The position numbers and the translations under genes are program-made. The notes below the pieces were generated by a model. That model searched no databases. It had not been told where the DNA came from and was given only the letters and a program-made list of their open reading frames with translations. Positions 18,235 through 29,611 of a stretch of 64,000 nt of DNA are shown here, piece after piece. The stretch covers positions 1,240,001 through 1,304,000 of the forward strand of contig NC_018216.1 in the NCBI RefSeq assembly GCF_000219625.1, written 5' to 3'. Within the stretch, counting starts at the first letter, position 1. Each line of letters starts with the position of its first letter. The stretch is from Zymoseptoria tritici IPO323. Lineage: Eukaryota > Ascomycota > Dothideomycetes > Mycosphaerellales > Mycosphaerellaceae.

Positions 18235-21200
18235 TTACACCGCCTTACGCTCTTTATTCTTCCTCTCAACCGCAGCTTTCAGTGCCGCCAGCTTCTCTTC
18301 CGTCGTCCGAATGGCCTCATCGACCTGCCTATCCGTCATCCTTTCGTCCTCCAATTTCTTGCCCATACTTCTCGCATTCAAGATCTTCTGCCTGTCGACT
18401 CGATCCGGAGCCGGCGCGTACATTTCGTTCAGTCCGACTCGATCTTCCAACCAGTCCCACAGCGCACTCTCTTCCCGTCGCCAGATCTCCTCGTATGCGG
18501 CGAGTCGTTCCGGCGGGGTGTGAGCAAATTGCCCGATGCTCGTGCCGCGCCGTGGAGACCAGAGCCAGGTATATGCTAGCAGCAGACCCATCACGACGAT
18601 GATGACTTGCGATGTGAATAGAGGTCCCAGGATCGAGGAGATAGGGTCGAGGATTTGGCGGACAGGTTCGAACAGGCCCCAGTTGGGAGTCTGTTGTATT
18701 ACAGATCTGTTGCCTTCGCCATGGGCCACGACCTCGCTGGGGTCTGATGCCTCCTTCTTGCCCCTTCGTTTGCCTTTCTTGACGGGACCCTTGGCTGCGG
18801 GTTTTGCTGTTGTGACAGCAGCTTTGAGTGCGGCGATGATCTGCTTGACGTACTCGATCTGACCGTCATTCGCACCCTTCTCGATAGCGCCTGGAGAATT
18901 GTGTCAGTACGGTGCTGGTGATATTGCTCGAAGCGTCAGACTCACCTTTGATCCAGCTCTTGCCTGTCCATTCGATTGTGCAGCTGGCGATGATGCGTGT
19001 CGAGTTGCTGGGACCCCACATCAAGCAATACCGGGTCTTGGTCGTAAACACATTCCCACTGGGTACGTCGGGGGTCTGTGTGCTGCAGTCTATCGAGACG
19101 GCTTTCTCAAGATCAAAAGCCTTGACAGTGTTTGTTGTGATACACTTGGTTTGGCGAGGTCCGATTGGATTGCTCAAGGGCTTGATGTAGTCGAAGGTGA
19201 AGGATGTATGCTCGTTGTCGAGACCGGTCTTGTCGTCCACATAGTTCAGCTCGCGTGACTGCTGATCATCGACGAGCCACTTTCGCATAAATGCTCCAGA
19301 GGCTGATCCGAACATCAACGAGTAGACCTTGCCAAGTGGAGCAGGAATGATGGTATCAGTCAGAGGTCGGTCGTAGTGTTCAGCAGATTCTGAGCACTGG
19401 GTGGGCGCATGCGTGACGGGACCGGGAAAGTCGCTGCCCTTGATTGGTGATGTGGCAGCACCTTCAGCGGCCTCGGCAGCCTTGGGAGCAGCCTTGGGAG
19501 CACTACCGCCGACCATTGTGGCAGCTCCTATTGGTGTCGTTGATGGCTTTCGGCTCAGCGGCAAGTCGCCAGCTTCACTGACGATGGTGCTGGCTTCCAT
19601 GCCATCATCGGTGAAGCTAAGAGCATCGTCGTCCTTGTCTTCATCATAGACGTCGTCCTCGCTGCCTTCTTCGTCGGTCTCGCCGTCAGAATGATCAGGA
19701 TCTGCGACCTCAGTCTTATCACCAGTGCCTCCTTGGTCAAGCATGACACCGTTCAGGGAGCTCTTCAGATTCGGATGATTAATCTTCCAGATGCCGATGA
19801 GTAGTTCGTAGGTGGAATCGCGTGCAACGAAGCTGGCAAAGGTGTTGCGAGCATTCAGAGTCGAGATGACTATGGCGTTCGGGAAGATCATAGCAGTGCT
19901 CTTCTTCTCAACTGCAGTCATTTCATCAAAGCTGATAACCAAGTTTGTCACCCAGCCGAGGATGTTGCTTGAGAAACAGACATGACCTTCCGATACGTAG
20001 AGCCTGCCGTGGAGAAGGATGTCCCGTTGCAAGGCAGCACTGTAGTCTTCGATCAAGAAGTCGTCTTCGGGTACACTGCGAAAAAGCTGGTGAAAGTCCT
20101 TGTTCCGCTTATTACTCGCAACTGCGAAGCCCGTCAAGCGATGGCCGGGACCGTTCATAGCCACGTTGGCGATTCCCATCGTGCTGTCTTTGAGAGCGGC
20201 TGCAATGGAGTTGTTCGTTCCTTGAGTAGCGGAACTTGCTCTGTGCTTTCTCCGTCTTCCACTTATCTTGCTTCGGACACTGTTGGACCTCTTCACGCCA
20301 TCTTTGTCACCATCAAGCATTGCTCTGGGGGGCGGCGTGAGCTCACCCACACCTGGGAGCGGATCTACCGAAGATATTGACATTGGTCGTGGAGTTGTCG
20401 TTTGTTCGTATGCAGAAGACACAGCGCGAGCCGCTGCCTGCTCTTCCACCTTTCTCTCATTCTGAGTTTGAGCGTCATGCTGTTGCAGCTCCGTGGTCGT
20501 TGGCATTGTGTTGCTCTCGACACCTTCGGAGATTCCGAGATCAGTGAGACTCAGATTGCCTCTCCCAAGGGTTTTTATTGCGAGCGGCTGCTGCCTATCG
20601 CCTGGCGTTGCAACAGTGTCAAATTTGCGGTCTAGTCCAGATCTCACTCCGTCACTGCCCGCAGCTTCGGATTGTGCTATGTTACTCGACTTGCTCTTTT
20701 GCGGAGGTACGATGGTGTTGCTCAGCTGTGTGCCCGCCTTCTGCGCTACAGAAAAGACCGAGGAGAAGAAACCGGTAGCAGCACTCGCATTCGGCTGCGT
20801 CAATGTCCCGCCGGGAGTCTTCGCTTCTTCAACGGTTGGCGATAGAGGCGAGTTCAGGGAACCGGATAGCTTGCTGGGTAGAGTCGCGGACTGTGCGCGT
20901 CTGTGTCGGATGCTTTCCACGGAGTTGAGGCTCTTTTTTGGCGAGACTGAGCCCTTGGCGAAAGTCTTGAAATCTGCGTGCGAGTCCGTGGGCGTGGGAG
21001 GTGTAATGAACGTTGTGGGGGTGCTCAGAAGATTAGGCGGTGTGATGGTAGAGAATGGTTTCGAGAGACGTGACCGAGGAGTCTCCGGTTTAGTTGGCAC
21101 CGAGCTCGAGGCAATGGTATCCTTTGGCGGTATCAATGGTGGAACCTCGCCCAATGCTGGAATTGGCTCAGTGCTCACACTGTTTCTCCTGCTCGAAGTC

Positions 21201-22406
21201 TTGAACAACCCGGCCAACCCTCCTCCACCACTCCCAGATGATTTGACCGACTCTTCCCCTCCTGCTGACTTCTTGCGAGGAAGAATGAAAGCTTCCCTTA
21301 GCGGAGAAGGACTGCGGCCTGATGTGACAGGAGAAGGGAGGGGATCTCGAGGCTCCACGATTTGAGGAATGTTCGACAAGTCGGGTACTGATGCAGCCTG
21401 AGTTGCAAGATCTTCGGAGAAGAGACTAGTATGCGCGTTTATCTCTGGCGAAGAGAGCGTGAGGTATCCGGTATGCGATGGATGTGCTGAGAGCGTTGGT
21501 CTGATCGATCTACTGCGAATCGGAGATGGGTCAATAAGAGGTCATCAATATAGGCAAAGGGAGACTGTGCAGCGAGACACAGCGAGAGTCTCGAACAAAG
21601 ACTCGAGCACCGGTGCAATCACCACCACTGACGGCAGGTATTCAACGCGGTGTGAGAGAGCGCGAGCGGGAGAGGTGGTCTGACGATCATCAAAGGCCGC
21701 GCACAAGCGTTTCGGCAAGCGGGCCGAAGTCCGCGAGGTCCAATCCCCAGGAACTGGTGGTCTTTGGAGGAGGCTTGCAACGGTGAACCTGGATCGAACG
21801 TCTGCACTTCTCCGTTGCTGCCAGACGGTGCTCGAAAGCTGTCTAGGCGTGCTTTCAAGGTCTCGAGTAGCACAAGGCACCCCAATGCATGCGTTCGAAG
21901 ACGGTACAAGGACGCCGTGGGAAAGCAAGGACCACAAGTAGAAGAAGCATGACTCACCCATCTTGATCGGACCGCTCATCGTCCGTCAGCAGGCTACTTC
22001 GCCCACTTCCAGCCAGCAATGACGATTCAGATAAGTTGCCGTCGACCTCGAAGTCGTTGTTTTCCAGTCTCGAGTCAGCACTTGGTCGGCGGCTGCCATC
22101 TTGCCCATTTGATCCTCTCCGTACCCGACGTTTGATGAAGGTCGAAAGCCGCTTAGTATCCTCGCTGCCCCTTCGATCACTTTGACCAACCGATTTCCGG
22201 CGGGTGCGGTCTTTGACCTTATCGATGGCAGTTCCGACTGTGGCACGAAGCCGGGAGTTTTCGCTCACATCTGGAGCGGGGTGTTGGTCCTTGGTAGGAG
22301 ACACATCGCCGTCGCCGGAGCTGCTAGCCAATGAGTTGGTGGATATGTTGAAGTCCTTCTTCGGTCGACGTAGTTTCTCCAAAGGACCTCGTGGCGACGC
22401 GGACAT
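18235..22406 (-). CDS. GRAM-VASt membrane-anchored sterol-transfer protein (Lam/Ysp2 type)
   Basis: Model: complement(join(18235..18890,18946..21512,21958..22406)), 1223 aa; introns of 55 and 445 nt. Residues 1-600 are Ser/Pro-rich and disordered. The GRAM domain is at ~617-730 (DFHQLFRSVPEDDFLIEDYS), followed by an acidic linker. The VASt (START-like) domain at ~855-1010 has PLGKVYSLMFGS, FTFDYIKPLSNPIGPRQTKC and TIEWTGKSWIKG, the last completed across intron 2 into AIEKGANDGQ. One TM helix (SQVIIVVMGLLLAYTWLW) is at ~1100, and a coiled coil ends the protein. Known Lam proteins sit in cortical ER at plasma-membrane contact sites and move sterol. It is divergent from NOSIP across 321 bp. Intron 1 is several times longer than any other here. 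Confidence 0.92.
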
Positions 22407-22727
22407 TATGAGCCAGAGGGACTTGCCAGCAAGATCACATATTTCGAAGCTTGTTCAAATGCTCTCAATGGGTTGGACCGTGGGAAGATAGTGCATGGAG
22501 AGACAGGCATCTCCCGGCGTGGACGTCAAGACAAAGAACTTGGTCAGATCATCAGAGAGACGTTGGCAATCCCACATGGCATCTACCTACTCCACACGGC
22601 GTCAGCTCCGCGACTGCGGCTCGATCCCGCCGCTAGGTTCTCGATATGTGTGACCTGAGTTCATCTCCAGATTTGACTGACCTTCCCCAACACATGCACT
22701 GGACCATTCCGTGCAGCATAAGCCATC
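22407..22727. promoter_or_regulatory. Divergent promoter, sterol-transfer gene / NOSIP
   Basis: 321 bp between two opposite start codons; no gene or clear factor site recognised. Confidence 0.45.
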
Positions 22728-23878
22728 ATGTCACATAGTGAGTACCAGTCGCATTGTCCTTCCACATCACACCTAATCCTAACATCGCAGGCAAAAGGAA
22801 CACCTCGCTCGCATTCTTCACCTCACACGAGCGAAACGAACTCAAAGGCGTATGGGGGAGTCGATCTACCAGATTGACGCGCGATAGCTTTTTGCCATTC
22901 GCTAGCTGCCAATTATGTCTTCTACCAACCCGCGATCCGGTATCCTGCCCATCCCACGGCCACCTCTTCTGCCGCGAATGCGCCGTGAGTAATCTCCTGG
23001 CACAGAACAAGGAACTCAAGCGACTCAAGAAGGAAGCCGAGCGACGGAAGGGTGAAGACGCAGAAGAAGACCATCTACAAAACGCGGAAGCTCAGGCACG
23101 AGCGGTGGAGGAGTTTGAGAAAGTTCAGGCGGGCTTGAGCGTACGGTCCGGTGGGAACACAAGTGACAAGATCGTTGGACGACAGAACGGGAAGATCATT
23201 GTTGAGCGAGCGGACGATGGTGCGAATAAGGATGGTAACAGTGGGACTAAGCGGAAATTTGAACTCGACGAAGACGAGCTATTACGCCTGGCCACAGACG
23301 AGCGGGACAAGATCAAGCGTAGGATGAACGACGAACGCAACGCAAAATCCGAATTGCCATCGTTCTGGGTACCGGGCGAAACACCGGATAACAAAAAGAG
23401 CGACATCAAAAGCATCAAGCAAAATCCAACATGTCCGGCCGCGGCTCTGGACAAACCGCACGACTTCACGCTCAAGACTCTGGTCCAGGTGAACTTTACA
23501 GAAGAGAAGACTGGGGATGCGCAGTCGACAGCGCGCAGCTGTCCTGCTTGTAACAAGGCGCTGTCAAATTCCACGAAAGCTGTTCTAGCGAAGCCTTGCG
23601 GGCATGTGCTGTGTAAGCCATGCAGTGAGCGGTTTCAGAAGTCGCCCGAGAAGTCGGCTCATGACAAGGAACACGACGATACGGTGAGATGCTATGTTTG
23701 CCAGGAAGACGTCACCACCGGGCGGAAAACGAAACGGAAAAAGGAGAGCGCAGAATGCGGAGAGAAGAAGGAAAGCAGAGTGGAGCGTGGTCTCGTAGAG
23801 CTGAGCTGCGAGGGAACAGGGTTCGCAGGCGGCGGCAAGAATATGGTAAAGAAGGAAGGGGTAGCGTTTCAGTGTTGA
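22728..23878 (+). CDS. NOSIP-like RING/U-box protein
   Basis: Model: join(22728..22737,22791..23878), 365 aa. Exon 1 is 10 nt (MSH plus one base). The 53-nt intron with TCCTAAC branch joins it to give MSHSKRNTSLAFFTSHER, the hallmark N-terminus of nitric-oxide-synthase-interacting protein. A first split zinc site lies at ~40-65 (CQLCLLPTRDPVSC...HLFCREC). A lysine/glutamate-rich coiled coil follows to ~180. The C-terminal RING-like domain (~255-315) has CPACNKALSN, PCGHVLCKPC and VRCYVCQED. In animals NOSIP is an E3 ligase; in fungi, which lack that NOS partner, it is thought to be spliceosome-associated. That role is family knowledge, not shown here. Confidence 0.93.
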
Positions 23879-24393
23879 ATCTCGAACTCTGCATTTATCG
23901 AGCTACTGCCTGCTTCGTCTGGTGTCTACGTATGCTAGCATGGATCCGTAGTTGGGCTCGTTACTCCAATTCGCCGCAGTCTTAGCGCAGCTGTGGGAAA
24001 ATCTCGTGGCAAGCCGGGCGACCTCAATGCTGTCGCTCATGTAGCGATGTTGCATAATGTGAAGACGGAACGCTTCGCACTGGTCTGTTGCACGAACGCC
24101 GTCCGAGATTCGCCTTGTCAAGCCCGGTGGCTTGCAAGTTCAGCGTCCCGTGCTGATAGTTATGCGAGCCTAGATCGAAGCCAGCGCATTGCTAGCAAAT
24201 AGAGGAGCTGCATGCAGCGCTCTTCATGTGCTCATATGCTAGGACGTGCTCTGGTTCGCGGTCGATAGCACGTAATTCCGTCTGACTCCGGTATTTCATG
24301 CTCAGGGCCGCGCATCGGCGTTTCCAGCACTTTTAAGCCTCCACACTCTGTTTGCTAGATCTCCTGCGATTGAGGATGCAGTTTTGGAATCTT
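23879..24393. other. Convergent 3' intergenic region
   Basis: 515 bp between the stops of NOSIP and TAF9. I checked for tRNA-like B-box sequence and saw none; no gene is supported. Confidence 0.4.
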
Positions 24394-25116
24394 TCAGTCC
24401 TGGGCCATGGCAGTATCTCCAGCAGTGTCAGTCCCAAAGACATCCTCCATTCGTCCCGCGCCTTCTTCGTCCTCATCCTCGTCCTCTCCGCCATCCATCC
24501 CGCCCATCTTCTCATCCGCAGTCCCATTCTCCACTGGTCGCGGCGCGTCCTCAGCCGGCACATCCTCCTCACTCTCCCACTCATCCCGTAGACCCCAGCC
24601 GACTCCCGTCAAGCAGTACTTCTCCGGTGGTAATTGTACGCCAAAAGTCCTCTCCACTCTCGGTAATGCCACGCGATTCCTCTCCGCCGCCTGCTCCATC
24701 ATGAACTCCTTCGGCAACGGTCCCTGGAAAGTGTATCCTTGCCGACTCGCAATCGCCTGGCGCAGCGCAGTCACGGTAATAGCGTTACTGTCATCACCTG
24801 CCGCATTACGTTTGTTCCCTCGATCAGCTTGGCTGGCATAGCCCTCTGCGCTCAGCCGTAGACTGTCGGACAGCACGCCGCTGGTATAACGGTATGCGAA
24901 GTCCAGGAGTTGTAGGGGTACGCGCTCTTGATAACTGTGGATTCCGAGGGACGACAGCACAAGATGTATCAGGCGCGCATCGCGTGGTCTCTTAGACTGG
25001 CCATCGTCCTGGGTGGATGTGAGTGGTACTTCGGGTTCTGGTCGCGCTTTGGGCTCGGAGTTGGCTGATGGGTCGGAAGGTGGAGGTGTCACGGCGGTGT
25101 GGCCGTTTGTCGCCAT
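24394..25116 (-). CDS. TAF9: TFIID/SAGA subunit TAF9 (histone-fold)
   Basis: Single exon, 240 aa from the ATG at 25116 (MATNGHTAV). The histone-fold domain is at ~45-135: PRDARLIHLVLSSLGIHSYQ, VPLQLLDFAYRYTSGVL, then an Asn/Asp-rich insertion and ITVTALRQAIASR. The TAF9-specific extension follows with FQGPLPKEFMMEQAAERNR and VQLPPEKYCLTGVGW. The tail is acidic (EDEDEDEE). TAF9 pairs with TAF6 in TFIID and SAGA and contacts activators, so the gene is nuclear and essential in yeast. It shares a 485-bp divergent promoter with the SDR gene. Confidence 0.94.
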   Translation of the reverse strand: MATNGHTAVTPPPSDPSANSEPKARPEPEVPLTSTQDDGQSKRPRDARLIHLVLSSLGIHSYQERVPLQLLDFAYRYTSGVLSDSLRLSAEGYASQADRGNKRNAAGDDSNAITVTALRQAIASRQGYTFQGPLPKEFMMEQAAERNRVALPRVERTFGVQLPPEKYCLTGVGWGLRDEWESEEDVPAEDAPRPVENGTADEKMGGMDGGEDEDEDEEGAGRMEDVFGTDTAGDTAMAQD

Positions 25117-25601
25117 GCTGGTAGCTGATCTTGTACTGCCAGTCACGGAGTTGTGACCGCAGTGTTGCGAGTGGATCTGCAGATATTCTTTGAATTCAGA
25201 CCTGAAGCATGAGGTGGAGGTGGTTTTACGTGAAGCCGCGAAGCTCCAGCTTCATGCACAAAGGCCCGTGCGAAAGCATGAATCACATGCGAAAGCTTAA
25301 TCGCATTCCCCTGCTCTTCCTCGTGGGGTGAATCAAGCTGACTCGAGGCGAGGGACAGACTCTACAGAGATCACATGCGAGACAGACAACCTCTAATAAG
25401 GCTTTTGCGTTGGTACAATTGGAAGTACTTTCCTTCTTCAAGAAACATCAACACTAAGGTCAGAGAGCAGAGCCTCATAGGTCGATCGAGATACCTCGGC
25501 CTGAAGCTTGACGATCTACCTTTGCTTTCTACATTTCTTTCCTGCTCTCCCAATAACATCAACATCTCAGACCGCAATCACAAAAACAACAGCTCGACAC
25601 C
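25117..25601. promoter_or_regulatory. Divergent promoter, TAF9 / SDR
   Basis: 485 bp. The SDR side ends in a pyrimidine-rich then CA-rich leader typical of fungal 5' UTRs. No other feature. Confidence 0.45.
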
Positions 25602-26393
25602 ATGCACGTCAAAGACCGCACCTTCGTTATCACCGGCGGCGCATCCGGGCTCGGACTCGCAACAGCAGAAGACCTCCACCAACATGGCGGGTACATCGCC
25701 ATCCTGGACATGAATCCCGAGAACGGCGAGAAAGTCGTGAAGAGCATCGGTGGTGACCGCGCCAAGTTCTTCGAAGTCGATGTAACCGAAACGGAAAGTC
25801 TAGAGGCTGCCGTCAAGTCCGTGGTGGAGTGGACCAAGCAGACATCGAAGCCCGTTGGCGGCGTTATTCCGGCTGCTGGTGTTGGACGTCCTGGAAAGCT
25901 GCTGGATAGGAACTTGAACCCCATCAAGATGGAGGCGTTGGACTGGGTGATCGACATCAATTTGAGGGGCGTGCTGAACACAATTCGCCTGGTCCTACCT
26001 CACATGGCTCGCAACGAGCCCATCGGCGAGGACAACGAACGGGGAGTTATCGTTATGGTGTCCTCATCCTCTGCCTTCGAGGGCCAAGTCGGACAACTCA
26101 GCTACGCCGCGACAAAGGGAGCCATCCGAAGCATGACCTTGGTCCTCGCACGAGATTTGGCACCCAACGGAATCCGCGCCATGTCGATCGCACCCAGTCT
26201 GTTCAAGACGGCCATGAGCGACCAGCTTTCGCCCAAGGTACTGCAAGCTCTTGTATCGGCGACTGAATACCCTAAGCGACTGGGAAATGCGAAGGAGTTT
26301 GCCATGATGGTCAGGCAGTGCATCGAGAACCCCTACCTGAACGGAGAGTGCGTAAGATTGGATGGCGCAGTCCGCATGCCGGCAAAGATGTAG
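25602..26393 (+). CDS. Short-chain dehydrogenase, 3-hydroxyacyl-CoA dehydrogenase type-2-like
   Basis: Single exon, 263 aa, ATG at 25602 in a good context (GACACCATG). Classical SDR features: cofactor loop TGGASGLG near residue 11, an Asp after the second strand (AILDMNPENG) that favours NAD(H), catalytic Ser in the VMVSSSSAFEG strand, and YAATK with the catalytic Tyr and Lys. The overall pattern (IPAAGVGRPGKL, GQLSYAATKGAI, LAPNGIRAMSIAPSLFKTAM) resembles HSD17B10/3-hydroxyacyl-CoA dehydrogenase type 2, which acts in mitochondrial short branched-chain acyl-CoA oxidation. No clear targeting signal or PTS1 is visible (ends PAKM), so the compartment is uncertain. Confidence 0.9.
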   Translation: MHVKDRTFVITGGASGLGLATAEDLHQHGGYIAILDMNPENGEKVVKSIGGDRAKFFEVDVTETESLEAAVKSVVEWTKQTSKPVGGVIPAAGVGRPGKLLDRNLNPIKMEALDWVIDINLRGVLNTIRLVLPHMARNEPIGEDNERGVIVMVSSSSAFEGQVGQLSYAATKGAIRSMTLVLARDLAPNGIRAMSIAPSLFKTAMSDQLSPKVLQALVSATEYPKRLGNAKEFAMMVRQCIENPYLNGECVRLDGAVRMPAKM

Positions 26394-26473
26394 TATAGTG
26401 TATAGCATTGGGTATCTCGAGTACGCGGGGAGGAAAAACAGTCTTCAGCGAACGACCGTGTCCAAGCTTGTGA

Positions 26474-27271
26474 TCATCGCTTCCGTGACTTCGCCTTGAA
26501 CTTCACGCCGCTCTTATTGACGCCGCCTATTGTGCCAGCCATCTGGGCTCGTTGATGGTCCAGACCTTCCAGTGCCGCGCTCAACTTGTCCTCTTGCTCT
26601 TTCAGTGCGTCCAGCTTTTTCCGCTTCACTTCTAATGTGTGCCTCTTCCGACTCTTCGCTAACCGTTCCTCCGGTGTCAAATTCTCATCGGCAGACTCTT
26701 CCTCATCACTCTCCTCCTCGCCCTCCTCATCCAGAAACCCAGAGTCCATGTTGAAGTCCTCCAAATCCATGTCATCATCCAGATCGCTCAAATCGACATC
26801 ACCAGCCAACACCGGTAGTCCCTCATCATCAAATATCACTTTTCGTGCTCCACCATCCGGCTCCGCCTTGACTCCAGTCTCACCCAGCAGAACGTCCTCC
26901 TCTAACCTCCCTCTCTCCTTCCTCGTCCTCTGCAACATAGTCTGCAAATATCCCTGATCCTGCGTCTTCATCAACCGCACCACATCCTGCGACAGCACTT
27001 TCCCTCCACCGCCTGAATTTGCTTCGCCACGCTTTGCGACTTTGATCCCGCCTTTGCTCGATGAGCTCATCATTCCAAAGTAGAATTCATCCTCATTTCG
27101 CTCCGAGGCTTTCGCTTTCAGCGCGTTGATCTTTTTGGTTTTGGACTTGTGATCAGCGGCGCGGAGTTTGTAGTCTTTGCGCTTTTCGAGGAGACCCCAT
27201 TTTTGGCGCTCGGCGGGTTGGGCGCGTTCGCGATGGTTTCGCCGTTGGACGGCATTGCGGAGGGAGGACAT
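26474..27271 (-). CDS. UTP11: U3 snoRNP / SSU processome protein Utp11
   Basis: Single exon, 265 aa, ATG at 27271. The N-terminus MSSLRNAVQRRNHRERAQP followed by KWGLLEKRKDYKLRAADH is diagnostic for Utp11, as is EDEFYFGMMSS. The middle is acidic and the end is a Lys-rich coiled coil finishing KFKAKSRKR. Utp11 is part of the small-subunit processome and is needed for 18S pre-rRNA cleavage in the nucleolus. Length matches the family (about 250 aa). Its stop lies about 80 bp from the stop of the SDR gene. Confidence 0.95.
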   Translation of the reverse strand: MSSLRNAVQRRNHRERAQPAERQKWGLLEKRKDYKLRAADHKSKTKKINALKAKASERNEDEFYFGMMSSSSKGGIKVAKRGEANSGGGGKVLSQDVVRLMKTQDQGYLQTMLQRTRKERGRLEEDVLLGETGVKAEPDGGARKVIFDDEGLPVLAGDVDLSDLDDDMDLEDFNMDSGFLDEEGEEESDEEESADENLTPEERLAKSRKRHTLEVKRKKLDALKEQEDKLSAALEGLDHQRAQMAGTIGGVNKSGVKFKAKSRKR

Positions 27272-27731
27272 GGTTGTGAGATGTGTGAGGTGAAATCAGA
27301 GGAAGTGCTTTGAAGATTTTAGAAGACGACGGGACTTTTTAAGTCCGCCTATGTCCGTGTCGGACTTTGACGCCTGAGGCATACATATGTCACAGCATTT
27401 TCCCCATTCATCAGACCGTCAGTTTTGCTGTAGAGCCGCGCTTGGTAGCCTTTGAGATGCCAGAGGCGACATCAAAGTAGGCCGTGGACACTCCGTGGAG
27501 TCCGCCGAGTGCTCGCCCACCGCCATCAAGGCTCCCATCCTCAGCCATCCGTACGATCGATCAGTCAATCCAAGCCATCTGCTAGCCCTTCATAGGTATC
27601 TGACCAGTGGTCCTGACTGATGAGGATTCGATACAGCGCTCATGGTCGAAGCATGCCTCTTCGACTCGTCATCAAAGCTCTGATCTCAGTCAAACGAATG
27701 ACCTTCCCATTTCAAAACCCCGTCCACCCTT
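27272..27731. promoter_or_regulatory. Upstream region of UTP11
   Basis: 460 bp, also covering the CSL4 3' side. It contains a small inverted repeat GGACTT-TTT-AAGTCC at 27332-27346, about 60 bp upstream of the UTP11 ATG. No gene seen. Confidence 0.45.
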
Positions 27732-28295
27732 TCAAACCGGCTTCGCCACCTTCCTCAGCTCCCTCAATCCCGTCTCCGGATCCTGAAACTCCTTCCACGA
27801 GATGGGATACATCTGATTTCCCCACTCACTCTGCGCCATCACAACGCCCAGCTCATTCCTCGCGGTCGTCAAGTAATAGCTCCTCTCATCTCCTAGACTA
27901 ATCACCGTCGCACGCACCACATCCCCAACCCGAAAACTCTCCGCGACTTTCACCTTGTCGATCTCCGTTGCGCGAATGTCTTGCTGTCGGATGAGAGCGG
28001 GAAAGGCATCGCCACAGACGTGTTCGCCTGCGGAACCGAGGGCCAGGATCGTGACGTTGGCTTGTCGTGGGCCGGTGCGTGTGATTTTGCCTAGGATGAC
28101 GGTTCCAACTTCGGGAAGGAGAGTACCTGTCGTGCGGGCGATGGAAACGGTGGGAAGTTTTGAGGTTTTGCTTGTTGAAGGTTGGGAGAGGATGGGACCG
28201 GAAATGCTTGCGCAGAGATCGGTGCCTTGGATGTGAGTTCCTGTGCCGAGACTGTTGGCACTTGTTGGTCCGAGAATCTGTCCAGGGAGCGCCAT
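27732..28295 (-). CDS. CSL4: RNA exosome cap subunit Csl4
   Basis: Single exon, 187 aa, ATG at 28295 (MALPGQILGPTS). The N-terminal domain has the short Gly-rich hairpin typical of Csl4. An S1-type OB fold spans ~60-165, with LLPEVGTVILGKITRTGPRQ, DAFPALIRQQDIRATEIDKVK and FRVGDVVRATVISLGDERSY. The end, LTTARNELGVVMAQSE, is the conserved C-terminal zinc-ribbon-like region without zinc ligands, as in fungi. Csl4 caps the nine-subunit exosome core and helps bind RNA entering the 3'-5' exonuclease, in nucleus and cytoplasm. Confidence 0.94.
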   Translation of the reverse strand: MALPGQILGPTSANSLGTGTHIQGTDLCASISGPILSQPSTSKTSKLPTVSIARTTGTLLPEVGTVILGKITRTGPRQANVTILALGSAGEHVCGDAFPALIRQQDIRATEIDKVKVAESFRVGDVVRATVISLGDERSYYLTTARNELGVVMAQSEWGNQMYPISWKEFQDPETGLRELRKVAKPV

Positions 28296-28796
28296 GTTGA
28301 ACGAGTGGTTCTTGCAGAATCTTTGGTGCTATTTGTCGAAGTTGTATGTCTGCCAAATCCAGGAAGTCTGAGATGGCATTTTGAGAAGCACGGACCACTT
28401 ATGATCTAGCTCGAGCGCGCATGGAACGGCGGGAGGCAGACCACAGGATGCATTGAAATGCTACATGCTTAGCGTATTGACGGAGTCACTGAGGCAGACA
28501 TCACGCATAGAGCGAGGTCATGAAAATCGTCTCACAGCCGGATCGGCAGCGTAGTCAAGCTTCATGGACTAACAACTTTACCAATCGGTTCACAAGACAC
28601 ATGTCAATGATGTTCCATACAGTGTACTACTGTAATACTTCAACTTCGTGAGACATCGCTGTACAGTTAAACCGTCAATTGTAATCTGGTAGTGTGCCTC
28701 CATTATCCCAACTGCAGTGCAAACGCTCCGAACGCCAACCGATGCATAGAGATGGCCCCAACCCTTGACGAGGAGTAAAGACTTCCATCTCGAGAA
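28296..28796. other. Intergenic, no gene seen
   Basis: 501 bp between CSL4 start and YPT7 stop; presumed CSL4 promoter and YPT7 3' UTR. Confidence 0.4.
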
Positions 28797-29611
28797 CTAG
28801 CACGAGCAGCCTTGCTCATTCTCTCCGATATTGATTGGAATCGTCGGTGGGAAGTCAGGGTCGAAGTCCTGAGATTCTTCCTGAGCCAGAGCGTTGCGTG
28901 CAATGACTGCGAGATGTGTTAGCAAGCATGCCGAGGAATTTTGCATTCATCTGCAAGGCGCTCTTGCGTATCCATAGAATCCTTGTGTGTTGTACTCACC
29001 CTCAAATGCTTGCTCCACGTTGACCGCCTCTTTCGCGCTGGTCTCAAAGTATGGAATGCCTCCCTTTGCCTGGCAGAACGCCATCGCACGCTTCGAGCTG
29101 ATCATCCTCTTGCTCTCCTCAACATCAACCTTGTTGCCCAGGACCACAAAAGGGAAGCTTTCAGGATCCATGGGACTAGCCTGGATTAGGAACTCGTCCC
29201 GCCATGAGTCCAGAGTATCGAAGGACTTGGAGTTGTTCACATCGTATACCAGCACGCAGCAATCTGCGCCTCTGTAGAAAGCCACGCCTAGCGACTGGAA
29301 GCGCTCCTGCCCTGCGGTATCCCAAAGTTGCATGGTGACGAGTCGGTCGTCCACGAGGACTTCTTTCGTGAGGAAATCGGCGCCGATCGTGGCTTTGTAG
29401 GATGCGCTGAACTTCTTGTTGACCTGTGGAGAGTCACATTAGATATCGAAAGTATGGGGTATAACTCGAAGTACGTACATATTGGTTCATCAAGCTGGTC
29501 TTGCCGACTCCGCTGTCGCCGAGGATAATGACCTGCGATGGTCAGTACTGATCTCGTCCACGGCAGGCGATCTGGCCGCACCTTCAAAAGGATCTTCTTT
29601 CTGGATGACAT
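28797..29611 (-). CDS. YPT7: Rab7-type GTPase Ypt7
   Basis: Model: complement(join(28797..28906,29000..29423,29479..29532,29582..29611)), 205 aa; introns of 49, 55 and 93 nt, exon 2 only 54 nt. The joins rebuild [37 protein letters not shown]. All Rab motifs are present: P-loop GDSGVGKTS, switch I Thr in [20 protein letters not shown] and ETSAK. The C-terminus is CSC, a double-geranylgeranylation site. Rab7/Ypt7 drives homotypic vacuole fusion and late-endosome traffic through HOPS. Length is exactly that of orthologues. Confidence 0.96.

Noticed and set aside
23879..24393. tRNA gene suspected from a GGTTCGCGGTCG stretch
   Set aside because: B-box does not match and no acceptor stem or A-box can be paired around it.
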